The notes below the pieces were generated by a model that was not told the origin of the DNA, ran no database searches, and worked only from the letters and a program-made list of their open reading frames with translations. From assembly GCA_039584255.1 (NCBI GenBank), contig JBDGYE010000007.1:9663-73662 (forward strand): a stretch of DNA of 64,000 bases. The letters are read 5' to 3'. Origin of the DNA: JBDGYE01 sp039584255 (GTDB lineage Bacteria; Gemmatimonadota; Gemmatimonadetes; Palauibacterales; Palauibacteraceae). A program made the position numbers and the translations under genes. This document shows, piece by piece, positions 32,376 through 41,295 of the stretch (position 1 is the stretch's first letter; each line of letters begins with the position of its first letter).

Positions 32376-34025
32376 TCATCCAGTCGAGCCGTCGTGCTCC
32401 GCAACCGGGGGCGATTGGATCATCTGCGGAATCGTCTCGGGAAGATGCGTCTGCCACCATTCCGCAGCGCGCTCCCTCGTCCAGGGCTCGTCCAGGCGGA
32501 TTCCATCCAGAGCACGGGCGAGATCCTCGGCCGATCCCGGACGACTCGCAGGGTCCTTGGAGAGGCACGCCAGAACGAGGCCGTCGAGCTCGACCGGAAT
32601 CGGCATCTCCGCGACGGCGCTGGGAGGCTCCGGGGGAGTGTTCACGTGTGCGACGATCGTGGCGACAACAGTGTCCTCCTGGAAGACACAGCGCCCGCTG
32701 AGCAGCTTGTAAGCCACACACGCCAGGGCGTAGATGTCGGCCCGCCCGTCGATCTCCTGCCCGCCCATGGCCATCTCGGGCGCCATATAGCTGGGCGTCC
32801 CCGCCAGCAAGCCCTGTTTCGTCACCGGAGGCTCACGTCGCGACTCGAGCGTCGATTGCCTGACCAGCCCAAAGTCGAGGACCTTCACGAAGTCGGGCTC
32901 GAAGGCGCGCTGGCACAGGTAGAGATTGGCCGGCTTCAGGTCTCGGTGAATGAGGCCCCGCCGGTGAGCCTCGCCGAGGGAAAGGCACGCCTGCCGCAGA
33001 ATGTGCACGACGCGCTCGGCCGGGAGTGGGCCGAAGCGCTCGACAAGGGACTCCATATCGAGCCCGTCGAGGAGCTCCATCACATAGAAGAAGGCTCCGT
33101 CGTCGCTGACCCCGAAGTCGTACAGCTCGACCGTGTGCGGTGACTGAAGGGAGGCGGTGACCTGCGCTTCCCGCTCGAAGCGGGTCAGCGCCGTATCCAC
33201 GCCGCCAGGCTCCATGTCCAGCACATCGGCTCGAATCAGCTTGATCGCCGCCGGGCGCGCGAGCATGTTGTGACTCGCCTTCCAAACCTCGCCCATTCCC
33301 CCCCGCCCGATGAGCTCCAGCAGATGGTAGCTGCCCATCTCCTGGGCCCGGAGAATGTCCTTGCCCAGCCCGTAGATGATCCGGGCTGCGATGTAGGACA
33401 CGACGACGACGACCGCGTAGGGAACAACGAAAACCGAGACGAAGTGCCCCGTTGCCAGGGTCGGCGCGTCACCGAACCGGGCCAGTAGCGCGATCGTAAT
33501 GGGTACCGCGGAGCCCGAGAGCGTGAGGGCGATCAGCGCGTTTCTGGGCCTGGCCGGCACGAGGACCGCGAAGAAGAGCATCCAGGTCGCGACTCCGGAG
33601 AAGCCCACCAGGTCCGACGTCAGGAACTCGACCCCTACACCACGAAAGGTGCCCCAGTACTCCGAGATCGGGATACAGAAACTGACGATCACCTGGTAGA
33701 CGAGGCCGACCGTGATCACCGCCGGCGGGGACAGCCGGGAGCTCCGGACGAGGAAGAGGACCACGAGCGACGCCACGATCATCGCCACACCGGGGCCGAA
33801 CTGAAGCGGATCCGCGAACTCTGCCGCGAGTTCGCCTTCGACCCAGTTGCCCCCGAGCCAGCCGAACGCGAGCAGAACGACGAGCACAACGCAGACTACC
33901 TGAAGGCGCTCCGAGGCCTGGCGCAGGAGGGAAGGAGGGAGTCCCGTGGTGGAGCGCCCGGGTGTCTGGGACGGAATCTGCCGCCCGTCACCCTTCGTCA
34001 ACAGGAGGTCATCCCGGCCGCTCAT
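32376..34025 (-). CDS. serine/threonine kinase with N-terminal membrane domain
   Basis: A 549-residue kinase with reversed topology: about six membrane helices in residues 40-225 ('LQVVCVVLVVLLAFGWLGG' to 'VVPYAVVVVVSYIAARIIYG'), then the kinase domain in residues 240-510. Kinase motifs: 'IGRGGMGEVWKASH', 'AAIKLIRADV', 'LIHRDLKPANLYLC', 'VLDFGLVRQS' and 'AGTPSYMAPEMAMGG'. Key residues are present, so it should be active. Most kinases in this lineage have the kinase domain first. The gene starts 12 bases after a small TPR-like gene on the same strand, suggesting co-transcription. Confidence 0.92.
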   Translation of the reverse strand: MSGRDDLLLTKGDGRQIPSQTPGRSTTGLPPSLLRQASERLQVVCVVLVVLLAFGWLGGNWVEGELAAEFADPLQFGPGVAMIVASLVVLFLVRSSRLSPPAVITVGLVYQVIVSFCIPISEYWGTFRGVGVEFLTSDLVGFSGVATWMLFFAVLVPARPRNALIALTLSGSAVPITIALLARFGDAPTLATGHFVSVFVVPYAVVVVVSYIAARIIYGLGKDILRAQEMGSYHLLELIGRGGMGEVWKASHNMLARPAAIKLIRADVLDMEPGGVDTALTRFEREAQVTASLQSPHTVELYDFGVSDDGAFFYVMELLDGLDMESLVERFGPLPAERVVHILRQACLSLGEAHRRGLIHRDLKPANLYLCQRAFEPDFVKVLDFGLVRQSTLESRREPPVTKQGLLAGTPSYMAPEMAMGGQEIDGRADIYALACVAYKLLSGRCVFQEDTVVATIVAHVNTPPEPPSAVAEMPIPVELDGLVLACLSKDPASRPGSAEDLARALDGIRLDEPWTRERAAEWWQTHLPETIPQMIQSPPVAEHDGSTG

Positions 34026-34037
34026 GGGGTTCGAGAC

Positions 34038-34451
34038 TCAGTCCACGAAGTTCATGCAGCGAAGCAGATCGGCGAAGCGCGGATCCGAGCGAATCGAATC
34101 GAACCAGGGTCCGACCTGCATGTAGAAGAGATGATTCCGGTGGAGAACGAACATCCGCCTGGTCTCGTCGTCCACGGCCTGCTGCAGCAGCTCGAAGGCC
34201 CGGTCATGGTCTCCGAGCAAGGCGTTCAGGACACCCAGCCAGGTCGGATCAGTCCACCGGGCGCTGACTCGATCCACGACCTCCTGCACCCGGTCGTCCT
34301 TTCCCTGGTGGGCGTACGCGTAGGCCAGACACAGATCGCCGACCGGGAAATCCTGCCTCAACGCGACGCACTTCTGGCCGGCCTGGATCGCTTCCTCGAA
34401 CCTGCCGACCTGGCTGTAGAGGGCCTCGATTTCGTGGCGTGGGGTCTCCAT
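34038..34451 (-). CDS. TPR-like protein, probably the tail of a former TolB/TPR kinase
   Basis: A 137-residue helical protein: 'EALYSQVGRFEEAIQAGQKC' and 'LNALLGDHDRAFELLQQAVD' are TPR-like, and the end 'WFDSIRSDPRFADLLRCMNF' is the characteristic last segment of TolB/TPR proteins in this organism (compare 45181 and 61324). No kinase or TolB part precedes it, so it may be a truncated remnant, or a small stand-alone partner of the membrane kinase 12 bases downstream. An in-frame GTG at 34466 is an alternative start. Confidence 0.55.
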   Translation of the reverse strand: METPRHEIEALYSQVGRFEEAIQAGQKCVALRQDFPVGDLCLAYAYAHQGKDDRVQEVVDRVSARWTDPTWLGVLNALLGDHDRAFELLQQAVDDETRRMFVLHRNHLFYMQVGPWFDSIRSDPRFADLLRCMNFVD

Positions 34452-34837
34452 TACGGATTCCCGCACTGCGGCGACGCCGCCGCGGTTCGCTGAGATTGCC
34501 GGCCGTCGCCGTGGCCGATCTCACGGCCAACGGAATGCCGGACGACGAGGTCTGTCTTCGGGCGCTCGAGTAACACGCACACGGTCTCCGCCAACGGCTC
34601 TGATTGTCAGGAAGGGCCTCTACACAATATAGAATCCTGCCCCCCCGATGTTGAAGTGGTCCCTCCCGACCTCGGAACGCGCGATAGGCATCCGCCGGAT
34701 CGTTCGGAGGTGAGCGCCGGCCGGGGCCCTGCGGTACATTCAACGCTAGCCCTCGCGAAGCCACTGGCTCGACCTTGACTTAGGGTGGACAATCTGGGGC
34801 CTGGAGTCCAGGAAACCCGTATTCGGCGCCGGGTGAG
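34452..34837. other. divergent intergenic region
   Basis: About 385 bases between the TPR-like gene (minus) and a membrane protein gene (plus). A TATATT box on the minus strand at 34626-34631 is the only distinctive element, though it is far (about 175 bases) from the start codon. No RNA gene or repeat seen. Confidence 0.35.
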
Positions 34838-35569
34838 ATGATCCGACTGCGGAAGGCGATCGCAATAGGTGCCCTGCTCGCGCTGGGTGGTCTGATCGTG
34901 ACGCTGGAGAGGGGCTCGTACGGCGTCAACCCGCGACTGGTAGGTGCCACGCGGATGCTGCTCATCCCACTCGGCGCGACCATCTTCGGGCTGGCCCTGG
35001 ACAAGTACTGGGCACGGTGGCTGGCCCTCGCGTCCGCCGTGGCCGTGCTTCCATGGGCGGTTTACCTGACCTTCGGGCTGCCCCCGGGGGTCCCGCTGGC
35101 GCAGCAGTCCATAGCCCTGGTTTCGTCGGCTCTACTGCTCGTCACCCTATCGGGTCGGGCCATGTTCGAGCGCTACGAGGGCCGTGCAGCGACGGACTGG
35201 AGCGGACCCCGCATGGGGCTCGTGCGTTGGACGCTGATCCTCAACCTCGCCTCCACTGTCGGACTCTTCCTGTTCGTTGCCATGTACCGCTACCGCGTCG
35301 GGTGGCACGTCGCGCTCCCGGCAGCGCTGCTCGTCGGTCTGGTGGCGGGCGTCCTGCTGCTGGCCAGGCAGAAGACCATGGGCCTCCTGTTGGTCGCGCT
35401 CAGCTGCATTCTCTTCGTTCCCGCCGGGGCCTTCTTCGTGTGGAAGGAATCAAGCTACGCCGGAGGGGCCCGCATCTTCGCCGCCGGCTTCCTGCCAGGC
35501 ATTCTGGCCGGCTGGGCCTGCCTGTTCGCGTTCGGAAAGCCCGTCTGGCGGGCGCTGCGTGCGGGCTGA
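34838..35569 (+). CDS. polytopic membrane protein, unknown function
   Basis: A 243-residue, strongly hydrophobic protein with about seven membrane helices, from 'AIAIGALLALGGLIVTL' at the N-terminus to 'IFAAGFLPGILAGWACLFAF' near the C-terminus. No charged or catalytic motif suggests an enzyme. It converges on another membrane protein gene at 35658. Family not recognised. Confidence 0.6.
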   Translation: MIRLRKAIAIGALLALGGLIVTLERGSYGVNPRLVGATRMLLIPLGATIFGLALDKYWARWLALASAVAVLPWAVYLTFGLPPGVPLAQQSIALVSSALLLVTLSGRAMFERYEGRAATDWSGPRMGLVRWTLILNLASTVGLFLFVAMYRYRVGWHVALPAALLVGLVAGVLLLARQKTMGLLLVALSCILFVPAGAFFVWKESSYAGGARIFAAGFLPGILAGWACLFAFGKPVWRALRAG

Positions 35570-35657
35570 ACGAGACATTCGAGTAGCAGGCCGTCGCCGA
35601 GCGTAGCTCTTGCTCGGGTCGAGAGGAATGGCTCCATAAGCTGGCTCGGGGAGTCGG

Positions 35658-36236
35658 CTACCGGCAGATCCAGATCGCTGCTCTCCCCGTGACGATCCCG
35701 AGCACGGCCCCCGCGACCGCCGGCGCCAGGAGTATCTCCAGGACTGGATACAAGGAGATTGCAGAGGCAACCGCCAATCCGGTGACGCTCAGGCCCCAAC
35801 CCGCTGCGCTGGCCGGTATCCACCAGACCGATCGCCCCGTGTGCCGCCGCAGCATCAGATGCTGCAGGGTCCCGATCAAGCCCCCGCCTACGAGCAGGGT
35901 GACTGCCCACAGAATGGCGACCGGCCAGCTCCACTCGAATGGACGCTCAATGTTGAGGATGGCGGAGGCTACCAGACCCGAGAGGGTGAATGAGGCGGCC
36001 AGGCCCACCATGCTGGCCAGCACCCAGCCGGCCCACATCAATTCACCTGACTGCGGAACCAGACGGCGCAGGACGGGCCGTTGCATGAGACCCACGCCTG
36101 CGCCTACGCCGACCGGCAACATCAGAAAACCCAGGAGGAAATGGCCGAGTGTGACGGCCACGTAAGCGCCCATGAAGTAGCCCACCGTCGTCATCGCCGC
36201 CCACTGGAGCCAGAGAACGGTGTGCCTTCTTCTCAT
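35658..36236 (-). CDS. polytopic membrane protein, unknown function
   Basis: A 192-residue protein with about five or six membrane helices ('LGHFLLGFLMLPVGVGAGVG', 'WAGWVLASMVGLAASFTLSG', 'AILWAVTLLVGGGLIGTLQ', 'ILLAPAVAGAVLGIVTGRAA'). The layout, with 'LQHLMLRRHTGRSVWWIPAS', resembles small integral proteins of unknown function seen in cyanobacteria and others, where an 'Q.LVLRR....WW' motif recurs; that resemblance is tentative. A TATATT box lies 92 bases upstream. Confidence 0.6.
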   Translation of the reverse strand: MRRRHTVLWLQWAAMTTVGYFMGAYVAVTLGHFLLGFLMLPVGVGAGVGLMQRPVLRRLVPQSGELMWAGWVLASMVGLAASFTLSGLVASAILNIERPFEWSWPVAILWAVTLLVGGGLIGTLQHLMLRRHTGRSVWWIPASAAGWGLSVTGLAVASAISLYPVLEILLAPAVAGAVLGIVTGRAAIWICR

Positions 36237-36327
36237 CTCCGCCTGCTTTCGTCCGGAAGGGCAGAGCTGAACGCGGGGAGTCGCGGCGGGAGAGGGGCAC
36301 GGCCGGGCTCGCCGAAGAGTCGAGCAT

Positions 36328-36333
36328 AATATA
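36328..36333 (-). promoter_or_regulatory. candidate -10 box (TATATT)
   Basis: TATATT on the minus strand between two divergent genes, 92 bases before the membrane-protein start at 36236. Same hexamer as upstream of other minus-strand genes here. Confidence 0.3.
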
Positions 36334-36424
36334 GCGAATCGGCGCGGGTCCTCGAATGCCCCTGCTCCGGATGAATCCGAGGTGGCCCGGGATTCGTAAG
36401 TAAGAAGGAACAGGAGGGCGAGAC

Positions 36425-36661
36425 GTGGACAGATGCCATGGAAAGACGAAGTCCGGAACTCGCTGCAAGCGGTCGGTCCGCGAGGGCTTGCACTTCTGCA
36501 CGGCGCACGCGGATCAGGCCGAAGCGAGGCCGAGAGACGAAGACTCTCCGGGTGAGACTTCCAGGGAGCGAGATCCGCTGGAGACCCTAGTCGTATTGGC
36601 GGCTGCAGGCGCCGTCGTCTACGCGGTCCTGACCCTCAGGCGTTTCTTCCGGTTCTTCTAG
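36425..36661 (+). CDS. small zinc-binding membrane protein (DUF5763-like)
   Basis: A 78-residue protein starting at GTG with GGAGGG six bases upstream. Residues 4-28 form a compact Cys/His site (C-H-G-K-T ... G-T-R-C ... H-F-C-T-A-H), the spacing seen in DUF5763 proteins. An acidic linker is followed by one C-terminal membrane helix ('ETLVVLAAAGAVVYAVLTL') ending in aromatic and basic residues. Probably a membrane-tethered zinc knuckle of unknown role. Confidence 0.7.
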   Translation: MDRCHGKTKSGTRCKRSVREGLHFCTAHADQAEARPRDEDSPGETSRERDPLETLVVLAAAGAVVYAVLTLRRFFRFF

Positions 36662-36705
36662 CCGACCGGTCTCCGCAGCGCGTTACCTGAGAAACCTGAG
36701 AAGCA

Positions 36706-36735
36706 CCGGGTGAGCAAGCGAAAGCACCCCGTGCG
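36706..36735. terminator. hairpin between convergent genes, R1-like
   Basis: Between two convergent genes, GGGTG and CACCC flank GAGCAAGCGAAAG, so the arms can pair. The loop sequence is the same as in the R1 repeats at 48-63 kb, suggesting a distant relative of that family. No T-run. Confidence 0.35.
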
Positions 36736-36750
36736 CGGTGGGTCAGTGGC

Positions 36751-36930
36751 CTATCCCATCCAGAAGCCCTTGCGATGCGAAATGCCCAAGACCTTGCGAC
36801 AGCCCCCGCAGAAGTACACGAAGCGTCTCCCCATCATGCCGGCAAGCTGCTGATACCACACGGTACGCAGCTCAGTTGAGCAATGGGGGCAGATAGGCTG
36901 AACATTCTCGCTCCTGGCGCACTCGATCAT
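36751..36930 (-). CDS. small double-CxxC zinc-ribbon protein
   Basis: A 59-residue protein, 'MIECARSENVQPICPHCSTE' onward, with knuckles C-P-H-C and C-G-G-C about 29 residues apart: a classic zinc ribbon. The ending 'CRKVLGISHRKGFWMG' looks strongly conserved in small zinc-ribbon proteins I have seen in other bacteria. The leader is weak (GGGACGG). The frame is open upstream, but that part has no zinc-ribbon character. It may bind nucleic acid or a protein partner. Confidence 0.7.
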   Translation of the reverse strand: MIECARSENVQPICPHCSTELRTVWYQQLAGMMGRRFVYFCGGCRKVLGISHRKGFWMG

Positions 36931-37311
36931 GGCAATCCGTCCCAAGGCCTGTGTTTCGATGTGGGCGTCCTCCGCAGGAGACCGCACTGTGAGGACGCGC
37001 TCGTGGTCCCATAAGGCGCCTCCAGGTGGGCATACCGCAGCCAGAAGAGGCTTCTGGCAAGGATACTCGGCGGGACCGTGCCCGCACGATGCTCCCTGGC
37101 CCAAGTGCAGTCAACTGTTGCGGGGACGCACCATGTTCCCCATCGCGGTGACGACTACCGGTGCGTGGAAGCGGCTTTCGAACGCGGCGGGGCACCCGGG
37201 ACACGGGAACCTCACCGATCAGAAGGACTGCGGGCACTCAGGCAGGCGCGGCAGCGGTCGGCGGCTTTTCGGTTTCGGCGAGGAACCAGTTGGAGCAATC
37301 GTGCTAGAGGG
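36931..37311. other. intergenic region, nothing recognised
   Basis: 380 bases upstream of the zinc-ribbon gene and downstream of a small membrane protein. No repeat, RNA gene or supported small gene seen. Confidence 0.35.
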
Positions 37312-37599
37312 CTAGCCGATCCACTGCCGTTCCATCACAGCGCGCTCTGCCTGCTCGGCCTCGAGCTTGGCCCTGGCCCGATCGAGCTCGGCCTTGAGAT
37401 CCGCGCATAGTCTCAGGATCTCCCGCGGGTCGTCCTGTTCCCGCAGGGCGAGGCGGAGACCCAGCCCGTGTACGGCGTACAGAGCCAGCAGCAACGCCGC
37501 CATGCCGTAAATCGGGTTGGGGGTAATGAATCCAAGGACGCCCGTCGCCGCGGCGATGGCACCGATGATCAGCAGGAACGAAAGGCTCACCGTAGGCAT
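37312..37599 (-). CDS. small membrane protein with coiled-coil tail
   Basis: A 95-residue protein with two membrane helices ('SLSFLLIIGAIAAATGVLGF' and 'IYGMAALLLALYAVHGLGL'), then a charged helix ('LCADLKAELDRARAKLEAEQ') likely to form a coiled coil. The leader of the chosen ATG is poor, and an upstream TTG at 37617 is an alternative. Family not recognised. Confidence 0.55.
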   Translation of the reverse strand: MPTVSLSFLLIIGAIAAATGVLGFITPNPIYGMAALLLALYAVHGLGLRLALREQDDPREILRLCADLKAELDRARAKLEAEQAERAVMERQWIG

Positions 37600-38063
37600 C
37601 GTCTTCGCTTCAATCAAGAGACACTGTATGCCGAGATTTCCGCGGCGAGTACCGTGCCGCGAGGCGATTGCGAGGGGTTGTCCTGTAAGCGTTTGAAATT
37701 CAGGAAGATAGAGTATAGCGCCGGGTCATAGATCTTCCATGGAATCTGTGGCGTCGGCTCATCACCTGTTGCACGACACCAACAATCAGGTCCGGTTCAG
37801 CTCCCGGCCAGGCGGGGTCCGGCCTGCCGCCGTGACGGTATACTGGCGCCCGGCGATAAGATACGGGCAAGCGGAAACGGGGAAGCCGTTCAAGGCTTCC
37901 CCGTTCTCGTGGGTCGTAGTCGCCAGACTGGACGTCCGCGTCCGGTCTTCAGGGTTTGCGAATCGCCCACACCCGCTACGATGCGTGAAAAAGAAGGCGC
38001 GTCAAGCGCTCTCGGCAGAGCGGAAGTCGATTAGGTTGCTCTGGACAGGTATCTGAACGCTTG
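37600..38063. other. intergenic region with a strong hairpin
   Basis: 464 bases between the small membrane protein and the 3' end of the flavoprotein gene, both on the minus strand. It holds a twelve-base perfect stem (listed separately), the probable terminator of the flavoprotein transcript, and TATACT on the minus strand near 37710, a possible -10 box for the small membrane protein. Confidence 0.4.
37876..37905 (-). terminator. strong hairpin, probable terminator of the flavoprotein gene
   Basis: AACGGGGAAGCC and GGCTTCCCCGTT form a twelve-base perfect stem around a six-base loop (GTTCAA on the plus strand). It lies about 160 bases beyond the flavoprotein stop. The stem ends in AA/TT, so weak bidirectional termination is possible. 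Confidence 0.55.
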
Positions 38064-39470
38064 TCAGTGGTCCAGCGTCATGAAGAGGTTGTTGAGAGAC
38101 TCGGCCAGAGTCGGATGGGCGATCACCGAGTCACGGAGCACGGAGTACGCCAGGTCTCCCAGCATCGCCATCTGAAGGACGGAAACGACTTCTCCCCCCT
38201 CAGTGCCCAGAATCGCCGCTCCCAGGATGCGCCCCGTGGAATTGTCTACGACGGCCTTCATGAAGCCTCGGGTCTCGTTTACCTCGATAGCCCTCGCGAC
38301 TCGAGACATGGGGAGCTTTGCAACTCGGATGTCTAGGCCCTTGTCCCGGGCCTCGCGTTCTGTGAGACCCACACGTCCAAGCTGCGGATCGGTGAACAGG
38401 GCGTAGGGAAGCAGTCGATCCGTCGTCGTCCGTCGTTTGCCTTCGAGCAGATTCACCCGGATCACCCTGTAGTCGTCGTACGCGGTGTGCGTGAACGGCG
38501 GCGCCCCCGTTACGTCGCCCAGCGCCCAGATACCTTCCACCTTGGTCTCGCAGCGCTCGTTGACCGGTATCCATCCGCGCTCGTCCACCGCCAACCCGGT
38601 TGACTCGAGCCGGAGAAGATCAGCATTCGAGGTTCGGCCGGCGGACACGAGAAGGTGGCTGCCCGACAGCACGCTCTCCTTGTCCCCGGTCCGGACATGA
38701 AGATCGATGCCGCTCCCCGTCGACTGCACAGAGACAGCCTCGGTCTCGGTCCGTACCTTCACTCCCTCTTGCTCGAGGATTTCGCGCATCGCCTTGGTAA
38801 CGTCAGCATCCTCGCGCGGTATGAGGCTCGGGCCCTTTTGGACGATCGTCACCTCCGCCCCGAAACGGCAGAACATCTGGCCGAACTCCAGGCCGATGAA
38901 GCCGCCCCCGAGGACGAGCAGGTGATCCGGAACCTCCTCCAGCTCCATTATCGAGGTAGAAGTCAGGTATGCCACTGTGTCGAGCCCGGCGATCGCCGGG
39001 ATGCGGGGTCTCCCGCCCACGTTGAGGAAGATGTGGTCGGATTTGAGGCGTCGCGTCCCGCCGTCCGTGAGCGCCACTTCCACCTCCCGGATACCTACAA
39101 ACCACGCCTCGCCGAGGATGAGTTCGAGGTTCGCGTGGCGCTGCAGGCCCTTCTGGCTGCCCTCGCTCCATTCGTCGACGATGCGGCGCTTGCGTTGCCG
39201 CACGACTTCGAGGTCTACAGAGACCGAGCCGGTCCTCACGCCGTACTCCACGGCGCGGCGTGCCAGGTACGCGACTCTCGCGCTGGCCAACATCGTCTTG
39301 GTCGGGGTGCAACCGGCGACGACGCAGGTTCCTCCCACGCGTCCCTTTTCAACGATGGCCGTACGCCAGCCGGCACGGGCGAGGTCGGCAGCGAGAGGCT
39401 TTCCGCCCTGACCCGTTCCGATAACGATCGCGTCCAGGCGCTCCGCTTGAGACTGGGTGGATGCTTCCAA
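38064..39470 (-). CDS. mercuric-reductase-like pyridine nucleotide-disulfide oxidoreductase
   Basis: A 468-residue flavoprotein of the dihydrolipoamide dehydrogenase / mercuric reductase family. FAD site 'DAIVIGTGQGGKPLAADLA'; redox disulfide 'GGTCVVAGCTPTKTM' (C-x4-C); NAD(P) site 'LLVLGGGFIGLEFGQMF'; second FAD motif 'GIWALGDVTGAPPFTHTAYD'; dimer domain 'YALFTDPQLGRVGLTEREAR'. The C-terminal vicinal cysteines and the N-terminal metal-binding domain of true MerA are absent, so mercury reduction is doubtful. It starts at TTG, four bases after AAAGGAGG, the only start with a good leader. A DUF302 gene lies just upstream on the same strand. Confidence 0.9.
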   Translation of the reverse strand: MEASTQSQAERLDAIVIGTGQGGKPLAADLARAGWRTAIVEKGRVGGTCVVAGCTPTKTMLASARVAYLARRAVEYGVRTGSVSVDLEVVRQRKRRIVDEWSEGSQKGLQRHANLELILGEAWFVGIREVEVALTDGGTRRLKSDHIFLNVGGRPRIPAIAGLDTVAYLTSTSIMELEEVPDHLLVLGGGFIGLEFGQMFCRFGAEVTIVQKGPSLIPREDADVTKAMREILEQEGVKVRTETEAVSVQSTGSGIDLHVRTGDKESVLSGSHLLVSAGRTSNADLLRLESTGLAVDERGWIPVNERCETKVEGIWALGDVTGAPPFTHTAYDDYRVIRVNLLEGKRRTTTDRLLPYALFTDPQLGRVGLTEREARDKGLDIRVAKLPMSRVARAIEVNETRGFMKAVVDNSTGRILGAAILGTEGGEVVSVLQMAMLGDLAYSVLRDSVIAHPTLAESLNNLFMTLDH

Positions 39471-39550
39471 AGGGCCTCCTTTGACTCTTCGCAGGTTGAC
39501 GTCATGGTCCGGTATGGCCCACCCGGGATCCGCTATCGGAACCCGGCAGC

Positions 39551-40003
39551 TCAAGTGTCCGCCGCTGCGGCGGCCTCGGCCATGGCCGCCAGCGCGCCGC
39601 TGATCTTCTCGAGTACGGCCATGCAGGCCTCCAGGTGGTGACGCTCGGCCAGGTGGGACGGCGGATCGTAGCCGATCCAGACCTTCCCGACCTTGTCCTC
39701 GAACACGAGGTACTTGAGCGGCAGATCGATTCCGACCGTCGCGTCGCACTTCATCAACTGCGTGCCGATCGCCGGGTTGCCGAAGATCAGGAGCTCCATC
39801 GGCGGCACCTCCTCGCCGACCGCCCGGGCGCCGGCGGCATGGTCGATCCGACTGAATCTCTGCAGGTTCCGCTCTTCGAGGATGGCCTCCAGGCGATCGA
39901 CCGTCTGGCCTACGGTATGATTGCTCTCGACCGTTTGAAGCGCCGATGTGTGCTCCTGCGAACTCAGCGCGAGCGCCGTGAGCAGCAGTGACAGGTATAG
40001 CAT
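39551..40003 (-). CDS. DUF302 protein, exported
   Basis: A 150-residue DUF302 protein with a short signal peptide ('MLYLSLLLTALALSSQEH'). Family pattern: 'TVDRLEAILEERNLQRFSRI', 'MELLIFGNPAIGTQLMK', 'IGIDLPLKYLVFED'-like segment ('VGIDLPLKYLVFEDKVGKVW'), and 'AVLEKISGALAAMA' at the end. DUF302 domains are often found with thiol or sulfur oxidoreductases, which fits the flavoprotein 80 bases downstream. AGGTGG precedes the ATG. Confidence 0.85.
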   Translation of the reverse strand: MLYLSLLLTALALSSQEHTSALQTVESNHTVGQTVDRLEAILEERNLQRFSRIDHAAGARAVGEEVPPMELLIFGNPAIGTQLMKCDATVGIDLPLKYLVFEDKVGKVWIGYDPPSHLAERHHLEACMAVLEKISGALAAMAEAAAAADT

Positions 40004-40423
40004 TCCACCCACCTATGTGTTCGAGGTCGTCCCGATGGCTCCGCCAGCCGATCATCTACTCCGGCGGGGAAAGAGCCACTTCGATTCGCGGTGTATCTCA
40101 GGGTGCCCCAAGAAGGACGAGCCGACACGATGCGTCAACCTTGGCGCGGTGTCGGTACCGCGCCCGCCGCCGGGGCGGCCCGAAGCGAAGCGCCGTACGT
40201 GGCACAGCCGCAGACTCGCTTTGTCACGGCGCGTCTCGACTCGTTGAGACTGGCGGTTCCCAGGTGCCCGAAAGCCACACCTTGACAGGGCTGGCTGCCG
40301 GCGCCGGCCGGGTTCCAGCGAGATTGGCACGAGGCGCAAGATAGGCCTATTCTCAACGCCGGCACCCTAGAGACACCCGGTTCTCAAACCGGAATCTGAC
40401 AGGAATCGACAAATGGAGGTGAC
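40004..40423. other. divergent intergenic region
   Basis: 420 bases between DUF302 (minus) and DUF1579 (plus). It should hold both promoters. No distinctive repeat, RNA gene or supported small gene was seen. Confidence 0.35.
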
Positions 40424-41008
40424 ATGAGAAGTCGAACAGGCCTGATCGCATGTGCGGTGCTGCTTCCCCTGTTCTTTCCCGTCGCGACCCTGGCCCAGGA
40501 GCCGGAACAGGACGAAGCCATGGCGGCGTACATCGCCGCGGCCGCCCCCGGCGAAGAGCACGAGTGGCTCGCCAGCATGGCCGGTGAGTACGAAGTGACA
40601 ACGAAGATGTGGATGGATCCGTCGGTGGAGCCTGCGGTTTCCACCGGTTCGCAGAAGTCGAAGATGGCGCTCGGTGGCCGCTATCTAATGGACCACTACG
40701 AGGGCTCGTTCGGAGGCATGCCCTTCGAGGGCGTGGGAATGACCGGCTACGACAACACGCTCGGCAAGTTCGTCAGCTCCTGGATCGACAGCATGGGTAG
40801 CGGCATTCTCTCCAGCGTGGGCGAGCGCGACGAGGAGGGACGGCTGGTGATGGTGGGCTCGTTCGAGGACCCGGCGTCGGGGATGATGATGAAGCTCAAA
40901 TCGGTGACCTGGGTGACCGACGACGGCTATATGAGCGAGATGTACAACATCCTCCCGGACGGGTCAGAGTTCAAGTCGATGGAGCTCACGGCCAAACGTC
41001 ACGAATAG
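40424..41008 (+). CDS. DUF1579 protein, exported
   Basis: A 194-residue protein with signal peptide 'MRSRTGLIACAVLLPLFF' (cleaved after TLAQ) and a DUF1579 domain: 'EHEWLASMAGEYEVTTKMWM', 'GGRYLMDHYEGSFGGMPFEG', 'GYDNTLGKFVSSWIDSMGSG'. The fold is probably a lipocalin-like barrel with a small ligand. GGAGG lies four bases before the ATG. Followed 42 bases later by the DUF6494 gene, possibly on one transcript. Confidence 0.87.
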   Translation: MRSRTGLIACAVLLPLFFPVATLAQEPEQDEAMAAYIAAAAPGEEHEWLASMAGEYEVTTKMWMDPSVEPAVSTGSQKSKMALGGRYLMDHYEGSFGGMPFEGVGMTGYDNTLGKFVSSWIDSMGSGILSSVGERDEEGRLVMVGSFEDPASGMMMKLKSVTWVTDDGYMSEMYNILPDGSEFKSMELTAKRHE

Positions 41009-41050
41009 GCATGGTATGCGGCCTTATCGATGGAGCGGGAGGGCACAACC

Positions 41051-41260
41051 ATGCTTGACGAGCAGGTATTCAATCTGGAGATCCGAAAGCTCCTCAAACG
41101 CTTCGGCGTATCCGCGCAGCGTGAGGTAGAGCGAGCCGTTTGGTCGGGGATCGAATCGGGTGAACTGTCTGGCGGTGAAGCGCTAGAGGCGTCGGTCACT
41201 CTGGCAATCGACAGCCTCAGCTTGCGCTTCCGCATAGAGGACACGATCCGACTCTCGTAG
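41051..41260 (+). CDS. small DUF6494-like protein
   Basis: A 69-residue protein, 'MLDEQVFNLEIRKLLKRFGV' then 'SAQREVERAVWSGIESGELS' and a beta-rich end 'EASVTLAIDSLSLRFRIEDT'. This matches the pattern of DUF6494 proteins (VFN...RKFLK.VG..SQREIE.AV). GGAGGG lies seven bases before the chosen ATG. Cytoplasmic, function unknown. Confidence 0.75.
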   Translation: MLDEQVFNLEIRKLLKRFGVSAQREVERAVWSGIESGELSGGEALEASVTLAIDSLSLRFRIEDTIRLS

Positions 41261-41295
41261 CGCGTCCGCGACGGCAGACCATGTCACAGTAGGCA

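Noticed and set aside
38064..39470. Naming the flavoprotein MerA with a mercury-resistance operon.
   Set aside because: The C-terminal cysteine pair, the N-terminal metal-binding domain and merR/merT/merP neighbours are all missing.
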